This document shows positions 18,236-26,754 of a stretch of DNA of 64,000 bases, piece after piece. This stretch comes from Bifidobacterium panos. Its GTDB lineage: Bacteria > Actinomycetota > Actinomycetes > Actinomycetales > Bifidobacteriaceae. A program made the position numbers and the translations under genes. The first letter of the stretch is position 1, and every line of letters begins with the position of its first letter. A model generated the notes under the pieces. It was not told the origin of the DNA. It saw nothing but the letters and a program-made list of their open reading frames with translations, and ran no database searches. The DNA is taken from positions 224,175 through 288,174 of the forward strand of contig NZ_JAAIIJ010000002.1 of assembly GCF_012932445.1 (NCBI RefSeq), in the 5' to 3' direction.

Positions 18236-19429
18236 TCATTCGCTCAACCAATCGAGGGCATACACCTGCCGGATGCCCTCATGATTGGCTTCACGCACGT
18301 CGTCAAGGGTAATCAGCGTCTTGGGATAGGAATCACGAACCGAGCGGAACGAAGACAGCTCCCGTTCCAGCGTTTCGGAGCGTTCCGCCGACTCGCACAC
18401 CTGCCAATACTTACGCCCCTCAACCCCGTTGGTCACGAAGTCGATTTCGCCGGACGAGCCACTGCCCACATACACCTGACCCTCCCGCCGCAACAGCTCA
18501 AGATACACCACGTTCTCCAGAATCCGCCCGGTATCGCGCACGTCGTTGGAGCACAGCACGCGCCTCAAGCCCATGTCCACGGCGTAATACTTCTTCTCCT
18601 GCTTGAGGATGCGCTTGCCTCTGATGTCATAACGGCTCACCGGGTACAGCACGAACGCCGCGCACAGCGCATCCAGATACGCGGCGACCGTCGGCTGGGA
18701 GGTCTTCGTCCCCAGTGAAGTCAAGGCGTTCGCGATCTTCGCCGAAGTGGAGAGATTGCCGATGTTGTCGTACATATATGTGGCGAGTGTGCGCAGCAAA
18801 TCGACGTTGGCATTGGCGCGGCTGGCCACATCCTTGACGAGAATGGTGTTCAGTATTCCGTCCAGATAATCATGGATGAGCATGTCGTTGCCTCCGAGCC
18901 CGCCCACTGCGGGAAAGCCGCCGTCATGCAGATATTGGGACCACAGGCGCCGTTTGGAAGAGGACTGGTCGGCCGCGCGGGCGTATTCCGCGAACGACAG
19001 CGGCAACATGGGGATTTCCACATATCTGCCGGAAAGCAGCGTGGCCAACGTGCCGCTAAGCAGGTTCGCGTTCGATCCGGTGATATACAGGTCGATGTTG
19101 GGACGAACGTACAGACTGTCCACGGCCTTTTGGAAGTCGGGAACGTTCTGGATCTCGTCTATGAGCACGTAATGTTTGTCTTCATCTGCGCAACGATGCA
19201 ACACTTCATCATGCAACGCGCGATATTCCAGCAGATGCTCGTTTTCCAACAGCTCGAGGTTGAGATGAATGATATGATCCGCGGGAACGCCCTGCCGGCG
19301 CAGTCGCTGCTTGAACATGTCCATAAGCGTGGACTTGCCGCAACGGCGCACACCGGTGATGACCTTGATGACATCCTTGTCTTTCCATGCAGCCAAGGTG
19401 TTCAGGCAGTCGGGACGCTCAATCATCAT
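18236..19429 (-). CDS. AAA ATPase with DUF4143-type C-terminus (ATPase D)
   Basis: A 397-residue member of the same family as the gene at 13307. Walker A is GVRRCGKST (residues 26-34), Walker B is YVLIDEIQ (about 91-98) and a sensor-like LYITGSNANLL follows. The middle part has a winged-helix pattern (NIGNLSTSAKIANALTSLG, then TVAAYLDAL). The C-terminus has ILENVVYLELLRR and GEIDFV, with YWQVCES where the ExK of nuclease-like members would be. Start is ATG 19429 or 19426. Two palindromic repeats lie directly upstream (19438-19499). It is convergent with the LacI-type gene. Confidence 0.9.
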   Translation of the reverse strand: MMIERPDCLNTLAAWKDKDVIKVITGVRRCGKSTLMDMFKQRLRRQGVPADHIIHLNLELLENEHLLEYRALHDEVLHRCADEDKHYVLIDEIQNVPDFQKAVDSLYVRPNIDLYITGSNANLLSGTLATLLSGRYVEIPMLPLSFAEYARAADQSSSKRRLWSQYLHDGGFPAVGGLGGNDMLIHDYLDGILNTILVKDVASRANANVDLLRTLATYMYDNIGNLSTSAKIANALTSLGTKTSQPTVAAYLDALCAAFVLYPVSRYDIRGKRILKQEKKYYAVDMGLRRVLCSNDVRDTGRILENVVYLELLRREGQVYVGSGSSGEIDFVTNGVEGRKYWQVCESAERSETLERELSSFRSVRDSYPKTLITLDDVREANHEGIRQVYALDWLSE

Positions 19430-19437
19430 TCACCCCC

Positions 19438-19499
19438 AAATCAAAATCAATTTTAATCTTACGACAAAAACCCATGAAATCAAAATAGATTTTGAATTC
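19438..19499 (-). repeat. Array D: two AT-rich palindromes 39 bp apart upstream of ATPase D
   Basis: Two copies begin at 19438 and 19477 with the shared start AAATCAAAAT. The distal copy is a near-perfect palindrome, TCAAAATAGATTTTGA at its centre with 3 more matching pairs on the flanks after one mismatch. The proximal copy is the same with changes in its right arm. The proximal copy starts 9 bp from the ATG. Compared with the other three arrays it is shorter and has a longer step. Confidence 0.75.
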
Positions 19500-19507
19500 A
19501 CGATGAA

Positions 19508-19592
19508 CAGTCCAGTGGACTGTGCGTACCGATATCAAAGGGCAACGCCATATAACGAAAACAGAACATCCGTGGCTTCCGCAGCATTCCGC
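19508..19592. mobile_element. MITE-related fragment downstream of adhesin 1
   Basis: This 85-bp stretch is clearly similar, in the same orientation, to 26038-26123 inside the MITE on the other side of the adhesin gene. Shared parts include CAACGCCATATAACGAAA (19543-19560 and 26073-26090) and CGTGGCTTCCGCA. The element's terminal repeat is not present here, so it looks like a partial copy. Confidence 0.7.
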
Positions 19593-19641
19593 CAACCAAG
19601 ACAACGGGAAAGCACGTTTGCTAGGCAAAGCCCGTGTCTTG

Positions 19642-19718
19642 GGGGCGAATGTTGCCGTGTTCGACACCCTCCGGGCCGGTAGGCCAAGTCTTACGTCTCA
19701 CACAGCAACATTCGCCCC
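19642..19718. mobile_element. 77-bp element with 19-bp inverted ends
   Basis: The ends at 19642-19660 (starting GGGGCGAATGTTGC) and 19700-19718 are inverted copies with one mismatch. They resemble the ends of the 224-bp MITE at 26014-26237 (GGCGGATGTTGCCGTGT). This may be a deleted, short version of that element; as an RNA it would also fold into a hairpin. Confidence 0.6.
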
Positions 19719-19731
19719 AAAACCGGGGGCC

Positions 19732-19768
19732 AAAAAGAAGGAGCCGGGCAATCAGCGCCCGACTCCTT
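19732..19768 (-). terminator. Rho-independent terminator of adhesin 1
   Basis: A 12-bp GC-rich stem (19738-19749 with 19757-19768, one G-T pair) with a 7-base loop is followed, on the minus strand, by TCTTTTT. It lies 19 bp after the adhesin stop codon. Confidence 0.88.
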
Positions 19769-19786
19769 CAATCAATGGGAACGCAA

Positions 19787-22700
19787 TCAGCGGGAGCGCT
19801 TGCGGCGCAGAACGCCGACTGTCACGCCGGCTGCGGCCAAGGCCAAGGCGGTCAGGCCAGCGGCCAAGCCGGTGGCGCCGGTGGAGGCCAGAGTGTTCAG
19901 CTTGGTCCACCTGGCATGCAGCGTCTTGCCCGCGGCATCCTTCAAACTGGTGACCAGATTGCCCTCGTCGTCATACCAGCCATCGAACTTGTAACCCTCA
20001 CGAGTCGGAGTGGGCAGCTTGCCATCCGCACCGGTCCAACCCTCCGGCAAGGCGCCGCCATTCGGATCATACTTGGTGCCGTTGTCGGTGTCGGCGTTCT
20101 TAGTCCACTTCGCGGTGATCTTCATATCCGTCGCATCGGCGGGGATGGTGTCGATCTTATTACCGTCCTCGTCGTACCAGCCGTCGAAGGTGTAACCGTC
20201 ACGAGTCGGAGTGGGCAACTTCGTCTCCTGGCCATACGTGTGGGTCTTCGGAGCGTCAGCCGGCAACGTGCCACCGTCCAGATCGTACGTGATGTCGTAC
20301 TCGTCCGCGGTCCACTTCGCGGTGATCTTCATATCCGTCGCATCGGCGGGGATGGTATCGACCTTGTTGCCGTTCTCGTCGTACCAGCCGTCGAAGGTGT
20401 AACCGTCACGAGTCGGAACCGGCAACTTCGTCTCCTCACCGTACGTGTGGGTCTTCGGAGCGTCAGCCGGCAAAGTGCCACCGTTCAGGTCGTACGTGAT
20501 GTCGTACTCGTTGCCCTTCCACTTGGCCGTGATCTTTATATCCTTGGTATCGGTGGGAATGGTGTCGAGCTTGTTGCCGTTCTCGTCATACCAGCCGTCG
20601 AAGGTGTAACCGTCCTTCGTCGGGGCAGGTAGCTTCGTCTCCTCACCATACGTATGCGTCTTCGGAGCGTCCTCGGGCAGCGTGCCGTCATTCGGATCGT
20701 ATGTGATGTTGTACTCGTTGCCCGTCCACTTGGCGGTAATCTTCATATCCTTGACATCAGTGGGAATGGTGTCGACCTTATTGCCGTTCTCGTCGTACCA
20801 GCCGTCGAAGGTGTAACCGTCACGGGTCGGGGTGGGCAGCTCCGTCTCCGCATCGTACGTGTGGGTCTTCGGAGCGTCGGCCGGCAGCGTGCCGTCATTC
20901 AGGTCGTAGGTGATCTCGTACTCGTTGACGGTCCACTTGGCATACAGGGTCACATCATTCGCCGGCATCGTATCCGCGGTGAAATCCCACACCTGGGTGC
21001 ACGCCTCATCCGCATACCAGCCACCGAACGTGTACCCTTCAGCCGACAGGCCGCCCGGGTTGTCCAGCGTCGCGCCGTACTTCACACCCGACCGAGCCGC
21101 CGGGGCGGTGCCGTGGCCCTTCGCGTTGAACGAGACCGTGTACGCGTTGCGCGCATAACGGATAGTCACCACGGTCGAACCGTCAGCGGCGATCTTCTGC
21201 TGAGAGAACGGCTCCGCGGTGAAACCCTCGTACGAGCGCGCCACAGCCACGGTATCCGCATTGGTCTCGCCGGTCAGGACCTGCACCACGTCAGGCTCAC
21301 TGCCATACGAGCCATCCAACGCCTGCCTGAAAAGCTTCACCGTGTACTTCGTATCCGAAGCCGGACCCCACTTCGCAAACAACGTCAAATTCCCGGCCGG
21401 CATCACGTCCACAGCGAAATCCCACACCTGAGTACACGCCTCATCCGCATACCAGCCACCAAACACATAGCCTTCCGCCGACAGGTCACCCGGGTTCGCG
21501 ACCTTCGCACCGTACTTGACACCCGTCAACCCAGTAGGCGCAGTGCCGTGACCCTTCGCATCGAAAGTCACATCGTGCTTGGCGCGCGTGTAATAGATCT
21601 TCACCACCGTCGAACCATCACCGGCGATATTCCCCTGCGTCACGTCACCCGCGGTGAAACCCGTATAGGACTTCGCCTCCGCAACAGTCTCGGTATCCGT
21701 CGTACCCGTCTTCGAATCAGTGGCATCAAGAGTATACGAATCATCATCCACATTCTGCAGGTAATGCTCCACCTTGTACGCGGTATCCGTGTTCGCCGTC
21801 CACTTGGCAAACAGGGTCAGATTCTCAGCCGGCATCGTGTTCTTGGCGAAATCCCACTTCTTCTCGTCGGCAAACGACCCATCCGTATACCAGCCACCAA
21901 ACGCGTAACCCGCCTGAGACAAATCACCCGGGTTCGCGACCTTCGCACCGTACTTGACACCCGTCAACTTGTCGGGCGTGACACCGTGACCCTTCGCGTC
22001 AAAGGTCACGCCATGCTTGACACGCTCGTAATAGATCTTCACCACCGTCGAACCATCACCGGCAATATTCTCCTGGGCGAAGTCAACGGGAGTGAAACCC
22101 TCGTACTCATTCACCTCAGCAACGGTCTCAGTGTCCGTCGTACCCGTCATCGGATCAACATCCTTAGGCATATCAGGATACGAATCATCATCCACATTCT
22201 GCAGGTAATGCTCAACCGTATACTTCGTATCCGTGTTCGCCGTCCACTTGGCAAACAGGGTCAGATCATTAGCCGGCATCGTGTTCGTGGAGAAATCCCA
22301 CTTCTTATCGTCGGCAAACGACCCATCCGTATACCAGCCACCAAACGCGTAACCCGCCTGGGACAGGTCACCCGGGTTCGCGACCTTCGCACCGTACTTG
22401 ACACCCGTCAACTTGTCAGGCGTGGTCCCGTGGCCCTTCGCGTCAAACGTCACGTCATGCTTGACGCGCGTGTAATAGATCTTCACCACCGTCGAACCGT
22501 CACCGGCGATATTCTCCTGGGCGAAGTCAACGGGAGCGAAACCCTCGTACCCATTCACCTCAGCAACGGTCTTAGTGTCCGTCGTACCCGTCATCGGAAC
22601 AACGTCCCTAGGCGTGTCCGGATACGAATCATCGTCCACATTCTGCAAATAATGCTCCACCTTATACGCAGTATCCGTATTCGCCGTCCACTTGGCAAAC

Positions 22701-25700
22701 AGCGTCAGGTTCTCGGCCGGCATCGTGCCCGTGCCGAAATCCCACTTCTTCTCGTCGGCAAACGACTCATCCGTATACCAGCCACCGAACGTGTAACCGT
22801 CCTGAGACAGGTCACCAGGGTTCGCGACCTTCGCACCGTACTTCACACCCGTCAACTTGTCAGGCGTGACACCGTGGCCCTTCGCGTCAAAGGTCACGCC
22901 ATGCTTGACACGCTCGTAATAGATCTTCACCACCGTCGAGCCGTCACCGGCAATATTCTCCTGGGCGAAATCAACGGGAGTGAAACCCTCGTACTCATTC
23001 ACCTCAGCAACGGTCTCAGTGTCCGTCGTACCCGTCATCGGAACAACATCCTTAGGCATATCAGGATACGAATCATCATCCACATTCTGCAGGTAATGCT
23101 CAACCGTGTACTTCGTATCCGTGTTCGCGGTCCACTTCGCATACAGCGTCAGGTTCTCGGCAGGCATCGTGCCCGTGGCGAAATCCCACTTCGTGTCGTC
23201 GTCGAACGAATCATCCGTATACCAGCCACCGAACGAGTAACCGTCAACCAACAGGTCACCCGGGTTCTTGACCTTCGCACCATACTTGACAGACTCCTGC
23301 TTGTCGGGCGTGGTGCCGTGACCCTTCGCATCGAACGTCACGTCATACTTGTCGCGCTCGTAATAGATCTTCACGACCGTCTTGCCGTTACCAGCGATAT
23401 TCTCCTGGGAGAAGTCCTTGGCGGTGAAACCCGTATAGGTCGTCTTCGCCTCAGCGGCGGTCTTGGTGTCCGTCGTACCCGTCTTCGAATCAGTGGCATC
23501 GGGCGTGGCGGGATACAAATCGTCGTCCACGTTCTGCAAATAATGCTCAACCTTGTAGGCAGTGTCCGTGTTCGGGTCCCACTGGGCCTGCAGGGTCACA
23601 ACCCCCTCGTCCACGGCGGTCAGGTTCTGCACGGACTGCCCATCCGTATACGTCTTGGTGGAATCATCCTTGTCCTTCCAACCCGTGAACGTGTAGCCGT
23701 CACGGGTGAACAGGTTCTCGGACAACGCCTTCTTGTCCTCGTCGTACTTGAACGACTGGTCGGCCATGTCACCCGTGCCGCCGTTCGCCTCGAACTTCAC
23801 CGTGTACTCGTTGCGCGTGTACTTGACCACCACCTCCGCGGAACCATCGGCCTTGACCTCCACCTGCGCGATGGACTCGGGAGCGGTGAACCCCGTATAC
23901 GTCGTCTTCGCCACCGCAGCCGTATTCTGGCCGATCGTGCCCGTCAACGTATCCGTCGCAGCCGGATCCGAAGGATACGAACCATCCACATTCTGCAGAT
24001 AATGCTTCACCGTATACGACGCCTCCGTGGTCCACTTCGCATACAAAGTCAGATTCTCACCCGGCATCGTGGACGTATCGAAATCCCACTTCTTGTCATC
24101 GGCAAGCGACGCATCCGAATACCAACCCACCAACGCATGACCCACCCACGTCGGCGCCTCCGGCTCCGAAACCTTACTGCCCTTCAACACCGTCTCCGAA
24201 TCCACGGCACTGCCACCATTCGAATTAAACGTCACCACAAACCGCTCATTCGGATTCGCACCAGTCGCCGCAACATTACGAGACTCAACAGTCGCGTTCA
24301 ACAAATTCTTCGCAAACTGAGTAGTATAGCCAGTGTTTTTGCCACCGCTCTTACCGGCCCACTGAGCACTCCAGATGTTTCCGTCGCTGATGACCGTGAC
24401 ATTACCCCACGGAGTCTTGTCAGTATCGGAACCAGCCTGCAAATCCACACAAATCGGCTGCTCGCTGTTGTCGCTAGCTGTGGCGGTGAAAATGACATTA
24501 ACCTTATCGGTGGTATACGAAATTGGACTCGCATTGTACACTTTCCAATTCTCCGGCAGCCCCTCCGTCAGCTGCTTCGCCGTCGCCGAGCCATTCTTGT
24601 TGCTGGTTACAGGAGCATTCTCAGTAATCTTGGGGGCGCTCTTCACTTGGAAGCCTGTGTTCAAAGCCTTCGCCAATGCCGTTCCCGACTCGTTTATCCG
24701 GGTGAATCCCGTGTCCTCGCATTGGATGAAGATACGCCCGCCCTTGTCCAGATACTTCCGCAGAGCCTCAGTCTCGGCATCTGTGTAATACGAATCGCCT
24801 TCCGGCTTCGTCCAGCTCGGCTCGATGTAAATGAGATCGAACTGGTCAATCGACTTACCGTTCAACGCGGCATTATCAACAAAGCTCACCCTCGCGGCCT
24901 CGGCACCGTGAATCACGGTAAGGTCACCAAGACTATTAAAATAGTTCTTGGACACATCCCAATTCGAAACCTGCCGAGCCGTCAGGGTCGGATCGGCATT
25001 CGCGCTGTTTGTTCCCCAACTGAACACGCCAGTCGGTGACCAGTACAGGATCTTCGGCGTCGCGCTGCGCACAAGGACGCAACCGTTGGCCGTCACCGTC
25101 GCCTGGCCAGTGTCGTCCGCCGCGATCTTGCCGGCGGCCACGTCGGTGGACTGAATCGTGTGACGGCCGCTCATGACCAGCGAGACTGGCTCCTCGACCG
25201 TGCCGGAGTATGACAGGCCGATCGGCTTATCGGGACTGGCGTTCAAATACACCTTCGCGTCCTTCTCGACCACCAGATTACAGGCCGAGCCGGCGTTGGT
25301 ATTGCCGGTGATCGACGGGGCGGCGGCGGTTGCGCTGTCGGAACCCAACTCCAAGGTGCCGCCCTTGGCGACGTACACCGCGCCCTTGTCGCCAACCGTG
25401 TTGCCGGTGAGCGTAACCCCGTCCAACACCAAATGGCCACCGTCAGCGACCTCAAACAACGATTCACCCGACGTGCCACCAGTCAGCGAAGCCGAACCCT
25501 TGACCACAAGGGTCTTGCCCGCCGGAACCGTCAACGTCGCACCCGGCGCCGTATCCGCGGAAACCGTGTACGTGACCGTATCGGCATCCCCCGCAAGCGC
25601 GGCCAGCGCCCCATCCCACGAGGAAACCTCGGTCTCTGCGGCCCGGGCCGCCGGTGCCACCATCACCGCCAACATCGTCGCGATTACCGCAACCACCGCG

Positions 25701-25744
25701 CACACACGCCGCCATACGGGACGGCCAGCAACACGATCCATCAT
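19787..25744 (-). CDS. Large repetitive sortase-anchored surface protein (adhesin 1; MucBP and InlB-type repeats)
   Basis: A 1985-residue secreted protein. The N-terminus has a signal peptide (VCAVVAVIATMLAVMVAP, cut near ARAA). Residues about 40-210 look like a beta-helix-type repeat; about 225-500 form a separate domain of unclear type with FDLIYIEPSW and LRKYLDKGGRIFIQCED, reminiscent of GATase-like folds. Then come seven units of about 148 residues, each a MucBP-like half (VEHYLQNVDDDSY) and an InlB/Flg_new half (FGGWYTD... LTLYAKWT), then four 69-residue InlB repeats (TFDGWYDENGNKVDTIP) and a short fifth. The end is LASTG, a membrane segment and RRKRSR, typical of LAxTG substrates of actinobacterial sortases. 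AAGGAG stands 7 bases before the ATG. Probably binds mucin or host glycans. Confidence 0.9.
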   Translation of the reverse strand: MMDRVAGRPVWRRVCAVVAVIATMLAVMVAPAARAAETEVSSWDGALAALAGDADTVTYTVSADTAPGATLTVPAGKTLVVKGSASLTGGTSGESLFEVADGGHLVLDGVTLTGNTVGDKGAVYVAKGGTLELGSDSATAAAPSITGNTNAGSACNLVVEKDAKVYLNASPDKPIGLSYSGTVEEPVSLVMSGRHTIQSTDVAAGKIAADDTGQATVTANGCVLVRSATPKILYWSPTGVFSWGTNSANADPTLTARQVSNWDVSKNYFNSLGDLTVIHGAEAARVSFVDNAALNGKSIDQFDLIYIEPSWTKPEGDSYYTDAETEALRKYLDKGGRIFIQCEDTGFTRINESGTALAKALNTGFQVKSAPKITENAPVTSNKNGSATAKQLTEGLPENWKVYNASPISYTTDKVNVIFTATASDNSEQPICVDLQAGSDTDKTPWGNVTVISDGNIWSAQWAGKSGGKNTGYTTQFAKNLLNATVESRNVAATGANPNERFVVTFNSNGGSAVDSETVLKGSKVSEPEAPTWVGHALVGWYSDASLADDKKWDFDTSTMPGENLTLYAKWTTEASYTVKHYLQNVDGSYPSDPAATDTLTGTIGQNTAAVAKTTYTGFTAPESIAQVEVKADGSAEVVVKYTRNEYTVKFEANGGTGDMADQSFKYDEDKKALSENLFTRDGYTFTGWKDKDDSTKTYTDGQSVQNLTAVDEGVVTLQAQWDPNTDTAYKVEHYLQNVDDDLYPATPDATDSKTGTTDTKTAAEAKTTYTGFTAKDFSQENIAGNGKTVVKIYYERDKYDVTFDAKGHGTTPDKQESVKYGAKVKNPGDLLVDGYSFGGWYTDDSFDDDTKWDFATGTMPAENLTLYAKWTANTDTKYTVEHYLQNVDDDSYPDMPKDVVPMTGTTDTETVAEVNEYEGFTPVDFAQENIAGDGSTVVKIYYERVKHGVTFDAKGHGVTPDKLTGVKYGAKVANPGDLSQDGYTFGGWYTDESFADEKKWDFGTGTMPAENLTLFAKWTANTDTAYKVEHYLQNVDDDSYPDTPRDVVPMTGTTDTKTVAEVNGYEGFAPVDFAQENIAGDGSTVVKIYYTRVKHDVTFDAKGHGTTPDKLTGVKYGAKVANPGDLSQAGYAFGGWYTDGSFADDKKWDFSTNTMPANDLTLFAKWTANTDTKYTVEHYLQNVDDDSYPDMPKDVDPMTGTTDTETVAEVNEYEGFTPVDFAQENIAGDGSTVVKIYYERVKHGVTFDAKGHGVTPDKLTGVKYGAKVANPGDLSQAGYAFGGWYTDGSFADEKKWDFAKNTMPAENLTLFAKWTANTDTAYKVEHYLQNVDDDSYTLDATDSKTGTTDTETVAEAKSYTGFTAGDVTQGNIAGDGSTVVKIYYTRAKHDVTFDAKGHGTAPTGLTGVKYGAKVANPGDLSAEGYVFGGWYADEACTQVWDFAVDVMPAGNLTLFAKWGPASDTKYTVKLFRQALDGSYGSEPDVVQVLTGETNADTVAVARSYEGFTAEPFSQQKIAADGSTVVTIRYARNAYTVSFNAKGHGTAPAARSGVKYGATLDNPGGLSAEGYTFGGWYADEACTQVWDFTADTMPANDVTLYAKWTVNEYEITYDLNDGTLPADAPKTHTYDAETELPTPTRDGYTFDGWYDENGNKVDTIPTDVKDMKITAKWTGNEYNITYDPNDGTLPEDAPKTHTYGEETKLPAPTKDGYTFDGWYDENGNKLDTIPTDTKDIKITAKWKGNEYDITYDLNGGTLPADAPKTHTYGEETKLPVPTRDGYTFDGWYDENGNKVDTIPADATDMKITAKWTADEYDITYDLDGGTLPADAPKTHTYGQETKLPTPTRDGYTFDGWYDEDGNKIDTIPADATDMKITAKWTKNADTDNGTKYDPNGGALPEGWTGADGKLPTPTREGYKFDGWYDDEGNLVTSLKDAAGKTLHARWTKLNTLASTGATGLAAGLTALALAAAGVTVGVLRRKRSR
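20100..20930 (-). repeat. Four tandem 207-bp repeats inside adhesin 1
   Basis: The C-terminal InlB-type modules repeat every 207 bp (69 codons) with very similar DNA; differences are mainly at a few codons such as TPTRDGYTF versus APTKDGYTF. The same block, nearly identical, is found at about 60850-61680 in adhesin 2. Such repeats can change number by recombination. Confidence 0.85.
20930..24030 (-). repeat. Seven tandem units of about 445 bp inside adhesin 1
   Basis: MucBP-like plus InlB-like modules repeat with a period close to 445 bp. Neighbouring units in the middle (about 21780-23100) differ at only a few codons, while the first and last units are more diverged. This is the pattern expected of expansion by unequal exchange within the gene. 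Confidence 0.82.
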
Positions 25745-26013
25745 CGCAAAACTCCTTCACAACACTCCCCGCGCAACCACGCAACAGCCGAACCGTCCAG
25801 CCAGGCGCGCGAAACTTATTCAGCATCAAAGATTCCCCCCCCCACGACTGCTGAACAACGCTCGAGTTCCAGCGGTCGCAACACCGGAACAACCCAACCG
25901 CACCATTCCGGGACAAACACCGGCAAACCCCACAAGAGGGAAGCAAAATCCCCCGGCGTGTCACAAGAGAACAAACCGGGGGCGGAACAGACCGGCTCCG
26001 TCAAAATAACCGA

Positions 26014-26237
26014 GGCGGATGTTGCCGTGTGGGACGCACAGCCCAGTGGGCTGTGCGTATCGACCATCAGCGACAACGCCATATAACGAAACCAGGCAAC
26101 CCCGTGGCTTCCGCACCATTGCGCCGGCGTAACAACGTCGCGCCTGGCACACTCTGAATTACAGTGCCACCAATCCCGTTCCCAGTACGCATACCGCCAA
26201 CCAACAGCAAACCACGTCGAACACGGCAACATCCGCC
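26014..26237. mobile_element. 224-bp MITE with perfect 17-bp terminal inverted repeats
   Basis: The ends GGCGGATGTTGCCGTGT (26014-26030) and its exact reverse complement (26221-26237) bound a 224-bp non-coding unit. Inside, close to the left end, lies a perfect hairpin with 11-bp arms CGCACAGCCCA/TGGGCTGTGCG and a one-base loop (26035-26057). No transposase is encoded and no clear target duplication was seen. Related sequence occurs at 19508-19592 and 19642-19718. It sits about 270 bp upstream of the adhesin 1 start. Confidence 0.8.
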
Positions 26238-26308
26238 GCAAACACCGGACTAGTCAAACAACACGAGAACCTGACGAAACGCACACTGAGAACGAGAAAA
26301 CGAGCACC

Positions 26309-26422
26309 GCAACCCAAGATAAATCAAGAACAATAGCAATAGCACTGCAACCCAAAATAAACCAAGAACGATAGCAACGTCACTGCAACCCGCAGACAAG
26401 CTGAGAATGACGGCAATGGGCA
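26309..26422. repeat. Three tandem 38-bp repeats
   Basis: Units start at 26309, 26347 and 26385, each with GCAACCC; the first two share most bases (AATCAAGAACAATAGCAA versus AACCAAGAACGATAGCAA) and the third is more diverged. They fill the gap between the MITE and the small gene at 26452. No function is apparent. The remainder of the gap 25745-26013 is the adhesin 5' region, where I see no further element. Confidence 0.75.
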
Positions 26423-26451
26423 CGTCGACTGGGGAGGGGGCGTGAGAGGGA

Positions 26452-26754
26452 TTAGCGACCGCGTTCGGAGAATTGGGCCCAGTGTGGGGGAAGTTCGGCC
26501 AAGATGCGCTTGTCGTCGTCTGCGGCGCGCTGGCGCTCGGTCATCATGTCGGAGGGTTCGAGTTTGACGCCGTCCGCGTCGAACAGCTCCGTGCCCTGAC
26601 GCACGACGCGCTTGTGCTTGCGCGGGGTGCGACGAGCGGGCGAATAGCCGCCCGCCGCTTGAGCCCCGGAAGTCTCGGAAGTCTCAGCAGTTTCAGAAGC
26701 CTCAGAATTATCGCAAGCCCCGGCATCACGCCGCGATACAGCGTCGCCGCTCAC
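26452..26754 (-). CDS. Small conserved-looking protein, third gene of the FHA/helicase-like operon
   Basis: A 100-residue soluble protein I cannot assign. It starts with GTG at 26754, overlapping the stop of the helicase-like gene by 4 bp (GTGA), so translation is coupled. The first 35 residues are low-complexity and rich in Ser, Thr and Glu (EASETAETSETSG); residues about 45-100 look folded, with KHKRVVRQGTELFDADGVKL and a final ELPPHWAQFSERGR. The Thr-rich acidic start resembles sites phosphorylated by Ser/Thr kinases and could be a ligand for the FHA domain encoded in the same operon; that is inference only. Confidence 0.75.
   Translation of the reverse strand: MSGDAVSRRDAGACDNSEASETAETSETSGAQAAGGYSPARRTPRKHKRVVRQGTELFDADGVKLEPSDMMTERQRAADDDKRILAELPPHWAQFSERGR

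Noticed and set aside
20654..25039. Very long plus-strand open frame antisense to adhesin 1
   Set aside because: It mirrors the repeats and codon bias of the real gene, is rich in Arg, Ile and Leu repeats and has no signal peptide or family match.
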